Positions 9,665-18,583 of a stretch of 64,000 nucleotides of DNA are shown here, piece after piece. How positions within the stretch are numbered: position 1 is the stretch's first letter; every line of letters begins with the position of its first letter. The stretch covers positions 4,452,001-4,516,000 of the forward strand of contig NZ_CP109171.1 of NCBI RefSeq assembly GCF_036246005.1. Direction: 5' to 3'. Origin of the DNA: Streptomyces sp. NBC_01723 (lineage in GTDB: Bacteria; Actinomycetota; Actinomycetes; Streptomycetales; Streptomycetaceae). Under the pieces are notes generated by a model. That model searched no databases. It was not told the DNA's origin and worked only from the letters and a program-made list of their open reading frames with translations. The translations under genes were made by a program, and so were the position numbers.

Positions 9665-9691
9665 CGGTCCACCGACTCCGTCGGCGGACCG
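9665..9691. terminator. Hairpin near the IS1380 remnant end
   Basis: GGTCCACCGAC and GTCGGCGGACC pair with one mismatch across a 3-base loop. No T-run follows. It may terminate transcription out of the former element or be part of its end structure. Confidence 0.4.
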
Positions 9692-9718
9692 TCAGGAAAG
9701 ATGGAGGCTAGCGCGTGC

Positions 9719-9830
9719 TGAATGCGTGCCTTTCCCTTTTCCCGGTAGCGGCAACGCCGCATGCCGTGTGTGTGGGCGAACACGTTGATCGTGCCCTCTG
9801 CTCCGGAGCGGACCGCGCGGCGCGTCCTCC
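9719..9830 (-). pseudogene. Second transposase remnant, IS1182-like
   Basis: On the minus strand one frame reads VRSGAEGTINVFAHTHGMRR followed by CRYREKGKARIQHAL. This fits the conserved C-terminal block of IS1182-type transposases (EGT followed by a GMRRCRYRG-like segment and QHV.TA). Only about 35 residues can be recognised, and the fragment butts against the IS1380 end, so one element probably inserted into or beside the other. Confidence 0.55.
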
Positions 9831-9879
9831 ACTCGGGCGTCGGTTGCTCGGCACGTACTCACCAGCCGGTGTCAGGACC

Positions 9880-10494
9880 TCAGGTGATCAGACCGGCGCT
9901 GATCAACCAGATGTGTTCGCATGTCTCCGACGCCTCCTGAAGGTTCTCGCGGGATTCCTGTGAGGCGTGGTAAAAGGTCCGCTCGATCATCCAGCACAGG
10001 GCACGTGCCATTGCTGAGGCTTGGTCTGGTCGGGTGCCGGCCTGAATGCCGGCCCGCTCCAGGACAGCGGTGATGGCCGCGATGAACAGGTCAGCAGTGT
10101 GCTTCCACAGCTCGCCGATCTCCGGCACGGTGAGCGACAGGTCGATCGCCGTGCGCATGACCAGGCCGTGCTCGTTCCACAGCTCGACCGTGCGCTGCAT
10201 GGCCGCCGCGATGGCCTGGCGTGGCTCGTCCGTCTGCGCGGTGGCCCGGGACCGTTCCCACAGGTGCTCTACGGTCCGGGCGACGAGTGCCGTGACCACT
10301 TCTTGCTTGGAGCCGAAGTAGAAGTACAGGGCACCACGTGTGATGCCGGCGCCCTGGGCCACGTCGCCGACGGTCATGGCGTCGTATCCCTTGTGCGCCA
10401 GCAGGGCCTCGCAGGTGTCGAGGATGGCCCGCTCCCGGACATCCCCCTTGCGCTCGTTGGTACGACGGCCGCGCGCGGGAGGTCGGCTGGGCAT
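9880..10494 (-). CDS. TetR-family regulator
   Basis: TetR/AcrR repressor of 204 aa. After a basic N-terminus it shows the helix-turn-helix MTVGDVAQGAGITRGALYFYF, residues about 40-60, which is very close to the family consensus. The C-terminal half is helical, with a Trp-containing cavity region, of the EthR/TetR_C type. The ATG at 10494 overlaps the stop of the upstream dehydrogenase by one base (TGATG), so it is the second gene of an SDR-TetR operon. The perfect palindrome upstream of the operon is a natural autoregulatory operator. Confidence 0.9.
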   Translation of the reverse strand: MPSRPPARGRRTNERKGDVRERAILDTCEALLAHKGYDAMTVGDVAQGAGITRGALYFYFGSKQEVVTALVARTVEHLWERSRATAQTDEPRQAIAAAMQRTVELWNEHGLVMRTAIDLSLTVPEIGELWKHTADLFIAAITAVLERAGIQAGTRPDQASAMARALCWMIERTFYHASQESRENLQEASETCEHIWLISAGLIT

Positions 10495-11342
10495 CACAGC
10501 TGAGCGCCCTCGGCGAAGTCGGTCGTACGCGAGAGCGTCTCCCACGCGCGGATGTCCTCGTCCACGGCCATGCGCGCGGCGGTGACCAGTCGCAGCGCGT
10601 CGGAGCCCAAGACGAGGTGGGCCGGCGGGCGCTCGAGCGAAGCGATGTGGACGAGGGCGTCCCCCGCCTTGGCCGGATTGCCCAGCTGGTTGCCGCTGGC
10701 CTTCTGCCGCGCTTCGCGGATGGGGGCGAACAGCTCGTTGTAGTCGTCGATGGTCCGCGCGGCGCGTGTCATGGACCGTCCGGCCCAGTCGGTGCGGAAG
10801 GACCCGGGCTCGATCGCTGTCACGTGGATGCCGAACTGCGCGACTTCCTTGCCCAGGGCCTCGAGGATGCCTTCCAGGGCGAACTTGCTGCCGCAGTAGG
10901 CGGACATGCCGGGCACGGCCATGAGCCCGCCCATGGAAGTGACGGCCATCAGGTGTCCGCGGCGACGTGCGCGCATGTGGGGCAGCGCCGCCTGCAGGGT
11001 GGCCACGGCCCCGAACACGTTGACCTCGAACTGCCGCCGCACCTCGGCCAGCGGGGTTTCCTCGAAGGTTCCTTCCAGGCCGTATCCGGCGTTGGCGACG
11101 ACGACGTCCAGGGAACCGACGCTGCGCTCGACCTCCGTAACCACGTCAAGGACGGCGTCACCGTCCGTCACGTCGAGGATGCGGCCGTGAGCGTGCCCGG
11201 GCCTGAGTTCCTCGAAGGCCCGCAGGTCTTTCTCGGAGCGGACGGTGCCGACCACGGTGTGCCCGGCAGCCAGGGCGGCTTGCGCGAAAGCGCGCCCCAG
11301 GCCCGTGCTCACGCCGGTGATGAGCCAGTTCTGCTTCTGCAC
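10494..11342 (-). CDS. Short-chain dehydrogenase/reductase
   Basis: Classical SDR of 282 aa. Cofactor motif TGVSTGLG at residue 9 onward, VANAGYG, serine in MAVTSMGG, and catalytic Tyr149/Lys153 in YCGSK. GTG at 11340-11342 is chosen since GGAGGAAC lies immediately upstream at correct distance. The type resembles SDRs annotated as oxidoreductases next to TetR genes in actinobacteria; substrate cannot be inferred. Confidence 0.9.
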   Translation of the reverse strand: MQKQNWLITGVSTGLGRAFAQAALAAGHTVVGTVRSEKDLRAFEELRPGHAHGRILDVTDGDAVLDVVTEVERSVGSLDVVVANAGYGLEGTFEETPLAEVRRQFEVNVFGAVATLQAALPHMRARRRGHLMAVTSMGGLMAVPGMSAYCGSKFALEGILEALGKEVAQFGIHVTAIEPGSFRTDWAGRSMTRAARTIDDYNELFAPIREARQKASGNQLGNPAKAGDALVHIASLERPPAHLVLGSDALRLVTAARMAVDEDIRAWETLSRTTDFAEGAQL

Positions 11343-11393
11343 TGTTCCTCCAGCAAGTCTTGCGAGGAGCCGGATCGCTCCCTCCAGCAAAAG

Positions 11394-11408
11394 TCTACAC
11401 AGTGTAGA
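11394..11408. promoter_or_regulatory. Perfect 15-bp palindrome, candidate TetR operator
   Basis: TCTACAC-A-GTGTAGA is a perfect 7-1-7 inverted repeat located about 50 bp upstream of the SDR start in the SDR-TetR operon, in an otherwise AT-rich promoter stretch. The size and position are typical of TetR-family operators. Confidence 0.7.
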
Positions 11409-11862
11409 TTTTTTTCATTACTACGTCGATTATGGCGAGGCTCGCGGGATGGGGTGGGTTCCCAAGGTCATTCACGTGCCGCGCATCGCCCGGATCGGCG
11501 CCGTCAAGATCCAGCACTCAGGCTGTCGACCGGGTTTGGCGACGGATAGGATCCGATCTTCCGCACGGGGAGGGTCTTTTGGCGGCGACTCGGCCCACGT
11601 GCGAGTTGCGCCAGTTGGGCAGCCTCCTCGCGGCTCACCGGGCGAGTGGCGCACAGGTCCTCGGCGTCGTGGTGGATGCCTGTCGGCAGGTGGGCGGTCC
11701 TTAGCGGGATTGACCACCGGACGGCCGTGAACGTTCGGAACTGGCTTTCGGCGTCGTCGCTGCTCGGTGGGTTCTGCGAGGTGACGCGAAGTGGCTCATT
11801 GGAGTGATGAGGGCCTGTGTGCGAGGTCGTAGTGTCGGACGGATGAGAGTGAGGGACGGCAG
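11409..11862. other. About 450 bp with no recognisable gene
   Basis: Several short overlapping frames exist, but none has a domain, good codon pattern and ribosome-binding site together. I see no RNA gene or repeat here. It probably belongs to the decayed DNA around the IS remnants. Confidence 0.4.
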
Positions 11863-12045
11863 GTGGCCCCGGTGGGTGCCGATGCCGGGCTGGTCGTATT
11901 GACGCTTGTGCCGGCGCTGTTGTCGCAGCCGTACGTGGACACCTCCGTGCCGGCCTGGGTATCGCTCATGGTGTACGAGGCGGTGGGCGTGGTGGTCCTG
12001 CTGCCGCGGCGGAGGCTGCCGGCCAGCGCCGCTGTCGCCTGTGAG
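11863..12045 (+). pseudogene. Possible N-terminal fragment of a membrane sensor kinase
   Basis: A GTG-started frame gives two hydrophobic helices (GLVVLTLVPALLSQPYVD and VSLMVYEAVGVVVLLPRRR), the pattern found at the N-terminus of Streptomyces NarL-type histidine kinases with four membrane helices. The frame then becomes unrelated and stops at 12144. No kinase core follows. Weak call based on helix spacing and the arginine-rich turn only. Confidence 0.3.
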
Positions 12046-12150
12046 CTCCGGCAAGGCTCTGACCTGCTGTTCTGGTGCAGTTCAGCCCTTCGGTCGCCAG
12101 ACCGCAATGCCCTGAGGAACGCGCAAGCAGCTGCGGGCCAGTAGAAAGAA

Positions 12151-12185
12151 CGAGGGCGGACCACTATGAAAGAGGTCCGCCCTCG
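12151..12185. terminator. Perfect 12-bp hairpin
   Basis: CGAGGGCGGACC (12151-12162) pairs perfectly with GGTCCGCCCTCG (12174-12185) across an 11-base loop. The stem works on both strands and is a strong factor-independent terminator candidate of the Streptomyces type without a T-run. It may end the minus-strand FAD-oxidase operon about 300 bp downstream of its last stop; the DNA between (12186-12484) shows no gene. Confidence 0.6.
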
Positions 12186-12484
12186 CCGGGGTGCCCGCGG
12201 GTACGTGCCCGGCGACACGACTTTCCGGGCGGGCGCGACAGACAAGCTGTCCCAGCGCAGGACACGGCTTACCCGCTTGGTCGAGCGACGCGCCCCTTCC
12301 GACGCAACTGTTCTGCTTGCGACGGCTTGTCGTGCTCCGGCCGTACGCCGCGCGCAGCCCCGGAAGGGAACGAGGCACAGCGGCCGCGATGCCCTTCCGG
12401 GGCGTCAGCGGGCTCGGGCGTCGATCAGCAGGAGGAGGGGAGACGTCGCTGCCGTTGACCAGGGGCGCCGATGTCTCCTTCACC

Positions 12485-13927
12485 TCACGCGCGCGGGAAT
12501 CCGCTGTCGACGGTGTCCGAGGGGAGTGGTGTAGCGGTGAATACGGAGTCCGGGTCGACTGCGGACTTCACGGCGAGCAGGCGTTCGGTGTTCGGCCCGT
12601 AGGAGTTCGCTACCTGGTCGGGAGTCTCCGGCCCCAGGAAGTTCACATAGCCGCCCGGCAGGGCAAACGGTTCCAGGGCTGCGTGAGTCTCTTCCAGCCA
12701 GCGCAGGTGCGAGGACCTGCCGTCGCCACTGCCCGTGTGCTCCTTGTCCTCGCCGTTCTCCCACATGGAGATCAGCTCGACCATGAGGTGTGGTTCGCGT
12801 CGGCCGAAAGCTGTGGAGCCGAGAGGTGGACGGGTGGCTGCACCGTGGAACTGGTGCCACACGATCGCGGAGAACGGTGAGGTGAACTCCCGGGCGGCTC
12901 GGTCCAGGAGGGTTGCGATGGAGCCCGTGACGCTCTGGACGGTCCGTGTGCGGATCGCGCCCATGCGTCCGGGTGGGAACATGGCGTCCGTCGCTGCCAG
13001 CGTTGCGGAACGGGCGACCGGTCCGACCTCCGCGAGCACGGGTGTACCGAGTCTGGCCAGGGTGCGTACCGGCCCGTTCTCGGCGTTCCCCACTTCCGGA
13101 TCCCCCGACCAGGTCGGCGCGACGTACACCGTCGGCTTGCCGTCCGGGCCGGGAAGGAACCCCACGTCTACCGTCAGCTCGTCGGGACTGTCCTGAAGGA
13201 TCCCACCGAGGTCGTCCAGAAGGCCGGCGCTGTGGTCGATCGGGTACAGGATGGTTCCCGAGATCACGGTCGGTACGGCGTGTAGGCGGATCCGTGCCGA
13301 GGTCACGACGCCGAAGTTGCCGCCGCCGCCGCGCAACGCCCAGAAGAGGTCCGGGTGGTGTTCGGCGTCGGTGTTCACTCGTGAACCGTCGGCCAGGACG
13401 ATCTCGGCGCCGAGCAGGTTGTCGGCTGCCAGGCCGAATTGGCCCAGGAGGGGGCCGTACCCGCCGCCGAGCGTGAGGCCGACCATGCCGACGGAGCCCG
13501 CCGTTCCGGTGACGGCGGTCAGGCCCGCCCGCTCGGCGGCCGAGACGACGTCGGAGGAGAGAGCCCCGCCGCCCACCGTCGCGTAACGGTGGTCGACGTC
13601 GACCTGCACGTCCCTCATGTCGGTCAGATCGAGAACCAGCCCACCGGGACGGAACGCCCGGCCCCAGAAGTCGTGGCCCCCGCCACGCACGGAGAGCGGC
13701 ACTCCATGGGTGCGAGAAGCGCGTACTCCCGCCTGCACGTCAGCGGTGCTCGCGCACCGCACGACGACCGAAGGACGGACATCGACCGCTGCGTTGAACA
13801 ACGCAACGGCTCGCGTGTACTCCGGTCCGCCGGTAAGCACACGGCCTGCCGGAATCTGGGACTTCAGCTCAGCCAGGAAGGCGGTGCTGACCGTTTCGCG
13901 GGCATCGGCGTCGGTAGGGGACTGCAC
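12485..13927 (-). CDS. FAD-linked oxidase, berberine-bridge-enzyme type
   Basis: Flavin-dependent oxidoreductase of 480 aa. The FAD_binding_4 domain covers residues about 50-190, with RGGGHDFWG (the His is the expected flavin attachment site) and the GGGYG segment of the second loop. The position where bicovalent enzymes carry a Cys here reads TAGSVGMVG, so only monocovalent or noncovalent flavin is expected. The C-terminal BBE domain is seen in YVNFLGPETPDQV and NSYGPNTERLLAVK. GTG at 13925-13927 is chosen because AGGAG is spaced correctly before it. It is the last gene of a four-gene minus-strand operon; such oxidases often work on secondary metabolites or sugars. Confidence 0.88.
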   Translation of the reverse strand: MQSPTDADARETVSTAFLAELKSQIPAGRVLTGGPEYTRAVALFNAAVDVRPSVVVRCASTADVQAGVRASRTHGVPLSVRGGGHDFWGRAFRPGGLVLDLTDMRDVQVDVDHRYATVGGGALSSDVVSAAERAGLTAVTGTAGSVGMVGLTLGGGYGPLLGQFGLAADNLLGAEIVLADGSRVNTDAEHHPDLFWALRGGGGNFGVVTSARIRLHAVPTVISGTILYPIDHSAGLLDDLGGILQDSPDELTVDVGFLPGPDGKPTVYVAPTWSGDPEVGNAENGPVRTLARLGTPVLAEVGPVARSATLAATDAMFPPGRMGAIRTRTVQSVTGSIATLLDRAAREFTSPFSAIVWHQFHGAATRPPLGSTAFGRREPHLMVELISMWENGEDKEHTGSGDGRSSHLRWLEETHAALEPFALPGGYVNFLGPETPDQVANSYGPNTERLLAVKSAVDPDSVFTATPLPSDTVDSGFPRA

Positions 13928-14077
13928 GGTCACTCCTGTGTGTCACTCATCGGTTGCGGCTGTCGAGGGAGCGGTGTGGATGCGGTGGCCGGGTCGGTTC
14001 GGCAGCGCTCTGCCGGTTCGGCGAGGGCGTTGCGAACCGGCGGTGTGTCGGGGACGGTGCTCGGTGCCCTGAACACA

Positions 14078-15328
14078 TCAGGAGGAGGGCGCGTCGGGTT
14101 CGGTGCACTGCTGGGCGAGGACGGTGGCCATGTCGGGCAGCAGAACGGCGAGGGGGTCGTGGGTCAGCTCCGTCATGCGTAGGCGTCCCCCGCAGGTGGC
14201 GACACCCAGGACGTGCTCACCGGTCAGTTGGGTGGTCTGCGCCGGCCCCCACAGAGCGGTGAGACGGGCGCGACCGTGTGCAGGCGCCTCGACCAACCCG
14301 AGATTGGTGATCTGGATGTCGGCGGCGGTGACAGCGGTCATCATCGCCTCGGCCTCCTCGGGGGTGGTCGGCGGCTGCTGGGCCAGCGCCTGCGCACCGG
14401 CCTTGAGCAACCCGGGTGTCCGCTGGTGCTCCAGAGCCTGGTGATGGTGCTGGGCCAGTTTCCAGAAATCTTCGGCCTGGGATGCCTCGCTGACTGTCCG
14501 CGCTCCCGCAAAGCGGTTAGCGACGGCGTCGGGCAGACCCGCGGCACGGCGCAGGTCGACGGGGCTCAGCACCGTCACCCGGGTGCGGCCCGCGCGGTGG
14601 AGGACCGTGCCGGCGGCAGCGCACAGGGCGGCGTGCACGGACACGCCCTCCGCGCGGCAGCGGGCCACCAGCCGTGCGGTCAGACCGCGTTGCAGGGCCA
14701 AAGCGGAGACGTGCGGTGCCCGTCCCGAGAACCGGGTCAGCTCGCCGGGCGAGTTCACCAGCTCATCCTGGGGCGGTCCTACGGGAGGCGATGCCGCGTC
14801 GAGGGCCTGCAGGAGGGCCTCTTGGGAGGGTGGCACATCCTGCCCCGGGGTCGACCGGCCGCACTCATCGTCGCCGTCGAGGGCGGCGACGAGGTCCGCC
14901 ACCACCCGCATGCCACCGGTGCCGTCGGTGATCTGGTGAGCGAAGGTCAGCACGATGTCGCTGCCGGTTTCCGCGGGAATCAGTACGGTCCGCATGAGCG
15001 GGCCGGGCTCCGGCGCGATGGGGCGTGTCTGTTCACCGGCGACGACCGCCTGCCAGGGCGTTCCCTCGGCGGCGGTTTCGATCCTGACCGGGCCCTCTGC
15101 CCAGCGGTACCGGGCCTGGGGGGCTCGGCGGTCGACCGAGACGCGGAGCAGCGGGTGCTGTGCCTGCACCTTCTGCAGCGCCCGCGCCAGCGTCTGCTCG
15201 GAGACCTTGCGGTCGATCTCGGCGACCAGGGAGAACTGGACAGGGTTTCGGCGCATGTAGAGATCGATGGTCCGCTCGAAGGCTCCGAGTTCCCTCACCG
15301 GCTCCGTTTGCGTGTGGCCGACCGACAT
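14078..15328 (-). CDS. PapA/condensation-domain-like acyltransferase
   Basis: Member of the CoA-dependent acyltransferase/condensation superfamily, 416 aa, the length of stand-alone PapA5-type enzymes. It starts with a motif typical of the fold (LGAFERTIDLYMRR) and carries the catalytic HxxxDG as HQITDG near residue 130; a DFGWG-like motif is not clear. An AGGAAGGGG ribosome-binding site supports the ATG. Relatives esterify polyketide, lipid or sugar alcohols with acyl groups. Its operon partners (FAD oxidase, DUF3159 membrane protein and GPP34 protein) suggest a small lipid or metabolite-modifying system; no substrate can be named. Confidence 0.78.
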   Translation of the reverse strand: MSVGHTQTEPVRELGAFERTIDLYMRRNPVQFSLVAEIDRKVSEQTLARALQKVQAQHPLLRVSVDRRAPQARYRWAEGPVRIETAAEGTPWQAVVAGEQTRPIAPEPGPLMRTVLIPAETGSDIVLTFAHQITDGTGGMRVVADLVAALDGDDECGRSTPGQDVPPSQEALLQALDAASPPVGPPQDELVNSPGELTRFSGRAPHVSALALQRGLTARLVARCRAEGVSVHAALCAAAGTVLHRAGRTRVTVLSPVDLRRAAGLPDAVANRFAGARTVSEASQAEDFWKLAQHHHQALEHQRTPGLLKAGAQALAQQPPTTPEEAEAMMTAVTAADIQITNLGLVEAPAHGRARLTALWGPAQTTQLTGEHVLGVATCGGRLRMTELTHDPLAVLLPDMATVLAQQCTEPDAPSS

Positions 15329-15364
15329 GAGACCCCTTCCTCGCTGAGGTGATGTGACTGCTCG

Positions 15365-16099
15365 CTACCTGGACGCATCCTGACGAGGGGGGAGTTCGGC
15401 CTCTTGCTGAGCGGTGGTCGGGCCCGGCCGGCTGTCCACCAGACGTTTGGACGTTGCACGGAAGGCCCAGGCGACACCCAGCGCGGCGACCACGGTGAGG
15501 GGGGTGCCCATGGCGATCTTCGCGAAGGCGAGCCAGCCCGTGGCGTCGTGCACGTAGAGCCACTGCTTCACCACGAACCGGGCGCCGAGGACGCTCGCCA
15601 CTGCGAGCGTGGCTATGTCGTGTGCCCGCAGAACCTGACGGTCCCTGCGCCAGGCGTGCGCGCCCCCGTGCAGGAGGTTCCACGCCACACCGGTCAGGGG
15701 GCGACGAAGGAGGACCGAACCGAAGGTGGCGAGGAATCCTGCGAAGGCCACCCAGATGCCCAGCAGGAAGAAGTCCTTGGCGGAGCCGGTGAGCGCGACG
15801 ATTCCTGCCGCGACCAGAACGCCGGTCAGGCTGCCCGAGGCGGCGAGAAGACGTTCCCCGCGCACCAGCCGGGCCACGGTGAGTACCGCACCGGTTGCTA
15901 CCGCCGCGATCACGGCTGCCTTCGTCGACAGCAAGGCGAGTGCGATCACGAACACCACGACCGGGACGGTCGAGTAGACGAAGCCCGCGGTGCCGCCCAT
16001 GGACTCGAGCATGGGCGAACCCGGGGCGGGGGGCGGTGGGCTTGCGTTGCCCCGGTCGTGAGTTGGGGAGGGGGCGTGCTCGCCTTCGAGTCGGGTCAT
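15365..16099 (-). CDS. DUF3159 integral membrane protein
   Basis: Polytopic membrane protein of 244 aa with about six helices and features of the actinobacterial DUF3159 family: a GTAGFVYSTVPVVVFV start of the fold, the loop GSAKDFFLLGIW, RRPLTGVAW and the late GWLAFAKIAMGTPL segment. AGGAG precedes the ATG at proper distance. Function of the family is unknown. The stop lies 36 bp before the acyltransferase gene, in the same operon. Confidence 0.85.
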   Translation of the reverse strand: MTRLEGEHAPSPTHDRGNASPPPPAPGSPMLESMGGTAGFVYSTVPVVVFVIALALLSTKAAVIAAVATGAVLTVARLVRGERLLAASGSLTGVLVAAGIVALTGSAKDFFLLGIWVAFAGFLATFGSVLLRRPLTGVAWNLLHGGAHAWRRDRQVLRAHDIATLAVASVLGARFVVKQWLYVHDATGWLAFAKIAMGTPLTVVAALGVAWAFRATSKRLVDSRPGPTTAQQEAELPPRQDASR

Positions 16100-16169
16100 C
16101 GATCACTCCTGGTCACGTGCTGCGCTTGCAGCGTCTCTCGGGTATCTCTCGTCGCGGTCGTGGTGCGGT

Positions 16170-16820
16170 TCAGGCGCTCCAGCCGCCTCCAACGGCCCGG
16201 CTCGCGAGATAGGAGTCGCGCAGCGCCTTGCGCAGTCCGGGGACGAACGCGTCGAACCGCGCCGCTTGCGCCTTCAGGGCGGACTTGTGGATGCGGCGGT
16301 CTTCCTTGCTCCACACGGAGGTGAGCTCCAGCTCGACCGCCAGGACGGCCATCGCCAGTTCGTCCGTCAGGCCGTCGGCGCCAGCGCCGTCGAGCACCAT
16401 CGCGCGCACCCGGTCCTGCAGGGCGTGCACCAGGTCCGGGTGCACCACGGTGACCCTGTTGGTGGACACGACCCCCAGCTTCTTCTGCCGTTCGATGGCT
16501 ACATCCCCGGAGGCGAGCAGCTGGTCGCGGACCGGAGTTTCGGCTGTGTGCGCCTTGTTGTGCAGGAACTTCAGCCAGCCCTTGGACTTGTCCTCGGGCA
16601 GGTCGTACCAGACCGAGGCCGTGAACGGATCCTTCGGCGGATTACCGGGAAGCCGCCGAACCTTCCCCCCGGTCGCGTCCAGCAGACCCTCGCGGGCCAA
16701 CTCGGTCATCGCCCCGGCCCGCAGCAGCTGGCCGCGCCCCTGAATGTTGTCGAGCTGGAACTTCTCCTTCTTGACGGTGTAGCAGAGTAGATACAACTTC
16801 TGAGCGAGAGTCGTGGGCAT
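16170..16820 (-). CDS. GPP34 (GOLPH3/Vps74-like) family protein
   Basis: Soluble protein of 216 aa of the GPP34 family. The start TLAQKLYLLCYTVKKEKF, then RGQLLRAGAMTELAREGLL and a late block DELAMAVLAVELELTSVW match the helical repeats of the family. Eukaryotic GOLPH3 binds phosphatidylinositol-4-phosphate; bacterial members occur mainly in actinomycetes and have no settled role. AAGGGGAG lies before the ATG. First gene of the operon, which suggests that the following membrane and acyltransferase proteins act in the same, probably membrane-lipid-linked, process (inference). Confidence 0.85.
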   Translation of the reverse strand: MPTTLAQKLYLLCYTVKKEKFQLDNIQGRGQLLRAGAMTELAREGLLDATGGKVRRLPGNPPKDPFTASVWYDLPEDKSKGWLKFLHNKAHTAETPVRDQLLASGDVAIERQKKLGVVSTNRVTVVHPDLVHALQDRVRAMVLDGAGADGLTDELAMAVLAVELELTSVWSKEDRRIHKSALKAQAARFDAFVPGLRKALRDSYLASRAVGGGWSA

Positions 16821-18583
16821 TCAGAACTCCCCTTGGTGCTGGCCGAAGTGAGCAATAGTTTCTACCGCCGATAAGATATTGAAATGCGCGCAGGGTAAAG
16901 GATCATCGGTCGCACCCTCCCTTCCTTGAATCCCTGTCAAGGATTAGATGGACGATTTTGGCGTTCGCTCATCTCTCGGGGAGTAACCGCTACGCCTTCG
17001 CCCCTGATGTGCCTTTCAGCGGTTCTCCTACCTCCGGTTCGAGCCGTGAAACTGGTGACGTTACGGCATAGTTCTGTATGCCCTGGGGAATGGACATTTC
17101 GGGATCTATTGCATGGTGCGCGCCGAGATCACCGTCGTGACAGAGGCGTAACCGGCGCCGCCTCGCGCCTGGGGGGCGTCCCGACAGGACGTGCGGGATG
17201 CACAGGACCCGCAGCTATGACCGTTCTCGTGCCGGGCTCCCGGCGGAGCCTGGTTGTGCCGCTAGGCCTGTCCCCCACACCGGGGTGGGCCGGGGGGTCG
17301 CGGTGGTGCGGAGGCTGGAGTCGATGCCAGGGAAAGGTGTGCTGGACGTGCGGTAGCACTGGTGGGAGAGGCCGTTGGCGCAATCGGAGTCGCTGTTGAC
17401 GGGGCGATCTCCCCCTGGACTGGCCAGGCGGTGGTGTGCTGTGAGCAGGGCGGCGACGAGGGCAAGGCGCGTGTTTTCCTCCCGCCTTCTCTGACCTGCG
17501 CCGTCGGCCACGGTGGATTACATGGCTGAGGCTGCCTCGGTTGAGAAAGGTGGACTTACTCTCTGCCCATTTTTGCAGCGCATCAGTTCACCGAGCCGGT
17601 GCAGAATCAAGCGCGAGCGGGGCCTTGAATGGGATTCCTGAGGACTGTCCCGCGACTCCCGGTGGATCAAGCGCGTGGCGTCCAGGCGCGGTGCACGGCA
17701 AGGCGAAGGAGCGTCCCCATGCTGGATGTATGGGGACGCTCCGGCAAAGCGACGAGGTGCCGTAGCGTCGCACACCCGGCGGGAATCGCGGGCGGCCCTT
17801 TAGCTGTGGCCTTGAATATCAGTCAGCCCGCGAGCAAGCCCATCCGCTGCTCTACGGTCATGCCGTGCGTGCGCGGGTGACGGCCGGCTGTGACTCAACG
17901 CTTCGCAGGGACAAGAGGGCGGGTGGTTGCGGGCGTGTCCGTCTTGCAAACGGTACTGTCGGCGGGGTGGGTGCCGTGGAGGAGAGCAGCGTCAACTGCT
18001 TTGTCGACACACGAGTTGACGCCGTCGACCACGTTCTCTCCGCCGGTCCCGCAACACCCGTCGGGCCGACTCGGCCGTGAACCGGACCAAGCACCCCTCT
18101 GCACCGGTCTCTCCCGAAGGGCGGGGGCGCGAGAGCGGATTGATGTATGCCCCTTGTCCCTTGTGTGGACCGGGCCGGTCGGGGGCAACCTGCTCGACGA
18201 GCACCTCGACAGCCGCGGAGTCCTCGACTGGGACAGAGATGACCAGCGCGGCCATGAGCATGTCCGGGGGCCCGGCGATGATGTCGCGCGGGCGGACCAT
18301 GAACGTCCTGTCGGCAGAGGGGGAAGGCCTCTGCTTCCGCCGTACGGTTCGTGCGGCTGCCCGTTGATCCGGGGAGGGGCTCCAGTGGGTGCCGTATTTC
18401 CCTCCGGCACTCGCCGCCACTGGTCTTCTCTGAACCTCGATGGTCCCGGTACATCACGGAGAGTGTGCGGACCGAACCCTCTCACGCTCTCCCCTGTGCC
18501 GGGCCACCGTTGCGTCATGGTTTTCAATGGGTCGCACGACGTGACCGCGTCGGCAGCACCGGACGGTGGGGGAGAAGTCGATC
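16821..18583. other. About 1.8 kb without a recognisable gene
   Basis: The stretch between the GPP34 and MerR genes has many short overlapping frames but none with a convincing start, domain or codon pattern. The first 100 bp are AT-rich and must carry the GPP34 promoter. A minus-strand frame at 17215-17511 and another at about 18000-18420 look mildly protein-like but match nothing I know. Apart from one perfect hairpin I see no repeat, RNA gene or operator. Decayed acquired DNA is the likely explanation. Confidence 0.5.
17708..17742. terminator. Perfect 13-bp hairpin in gene-poor DNA
   Basis: GGAGCGTCCCCAT (17708-17720) pairs perfectly with ATGGGGACGCTCC (17730-17742) across a 9-base loop. 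It works on both strands and has no T-run. No functional gene ends next to it, so it may be the terminator of a lost gene. Confidence 0.5.

Noticed and set aside
16926..17399. Plus-strand frame with a start near 16926
   Set aside because: No ribosome-binding site, domain or consistent codon use; the stretch must also hold the promoter of the GPP34 operon.
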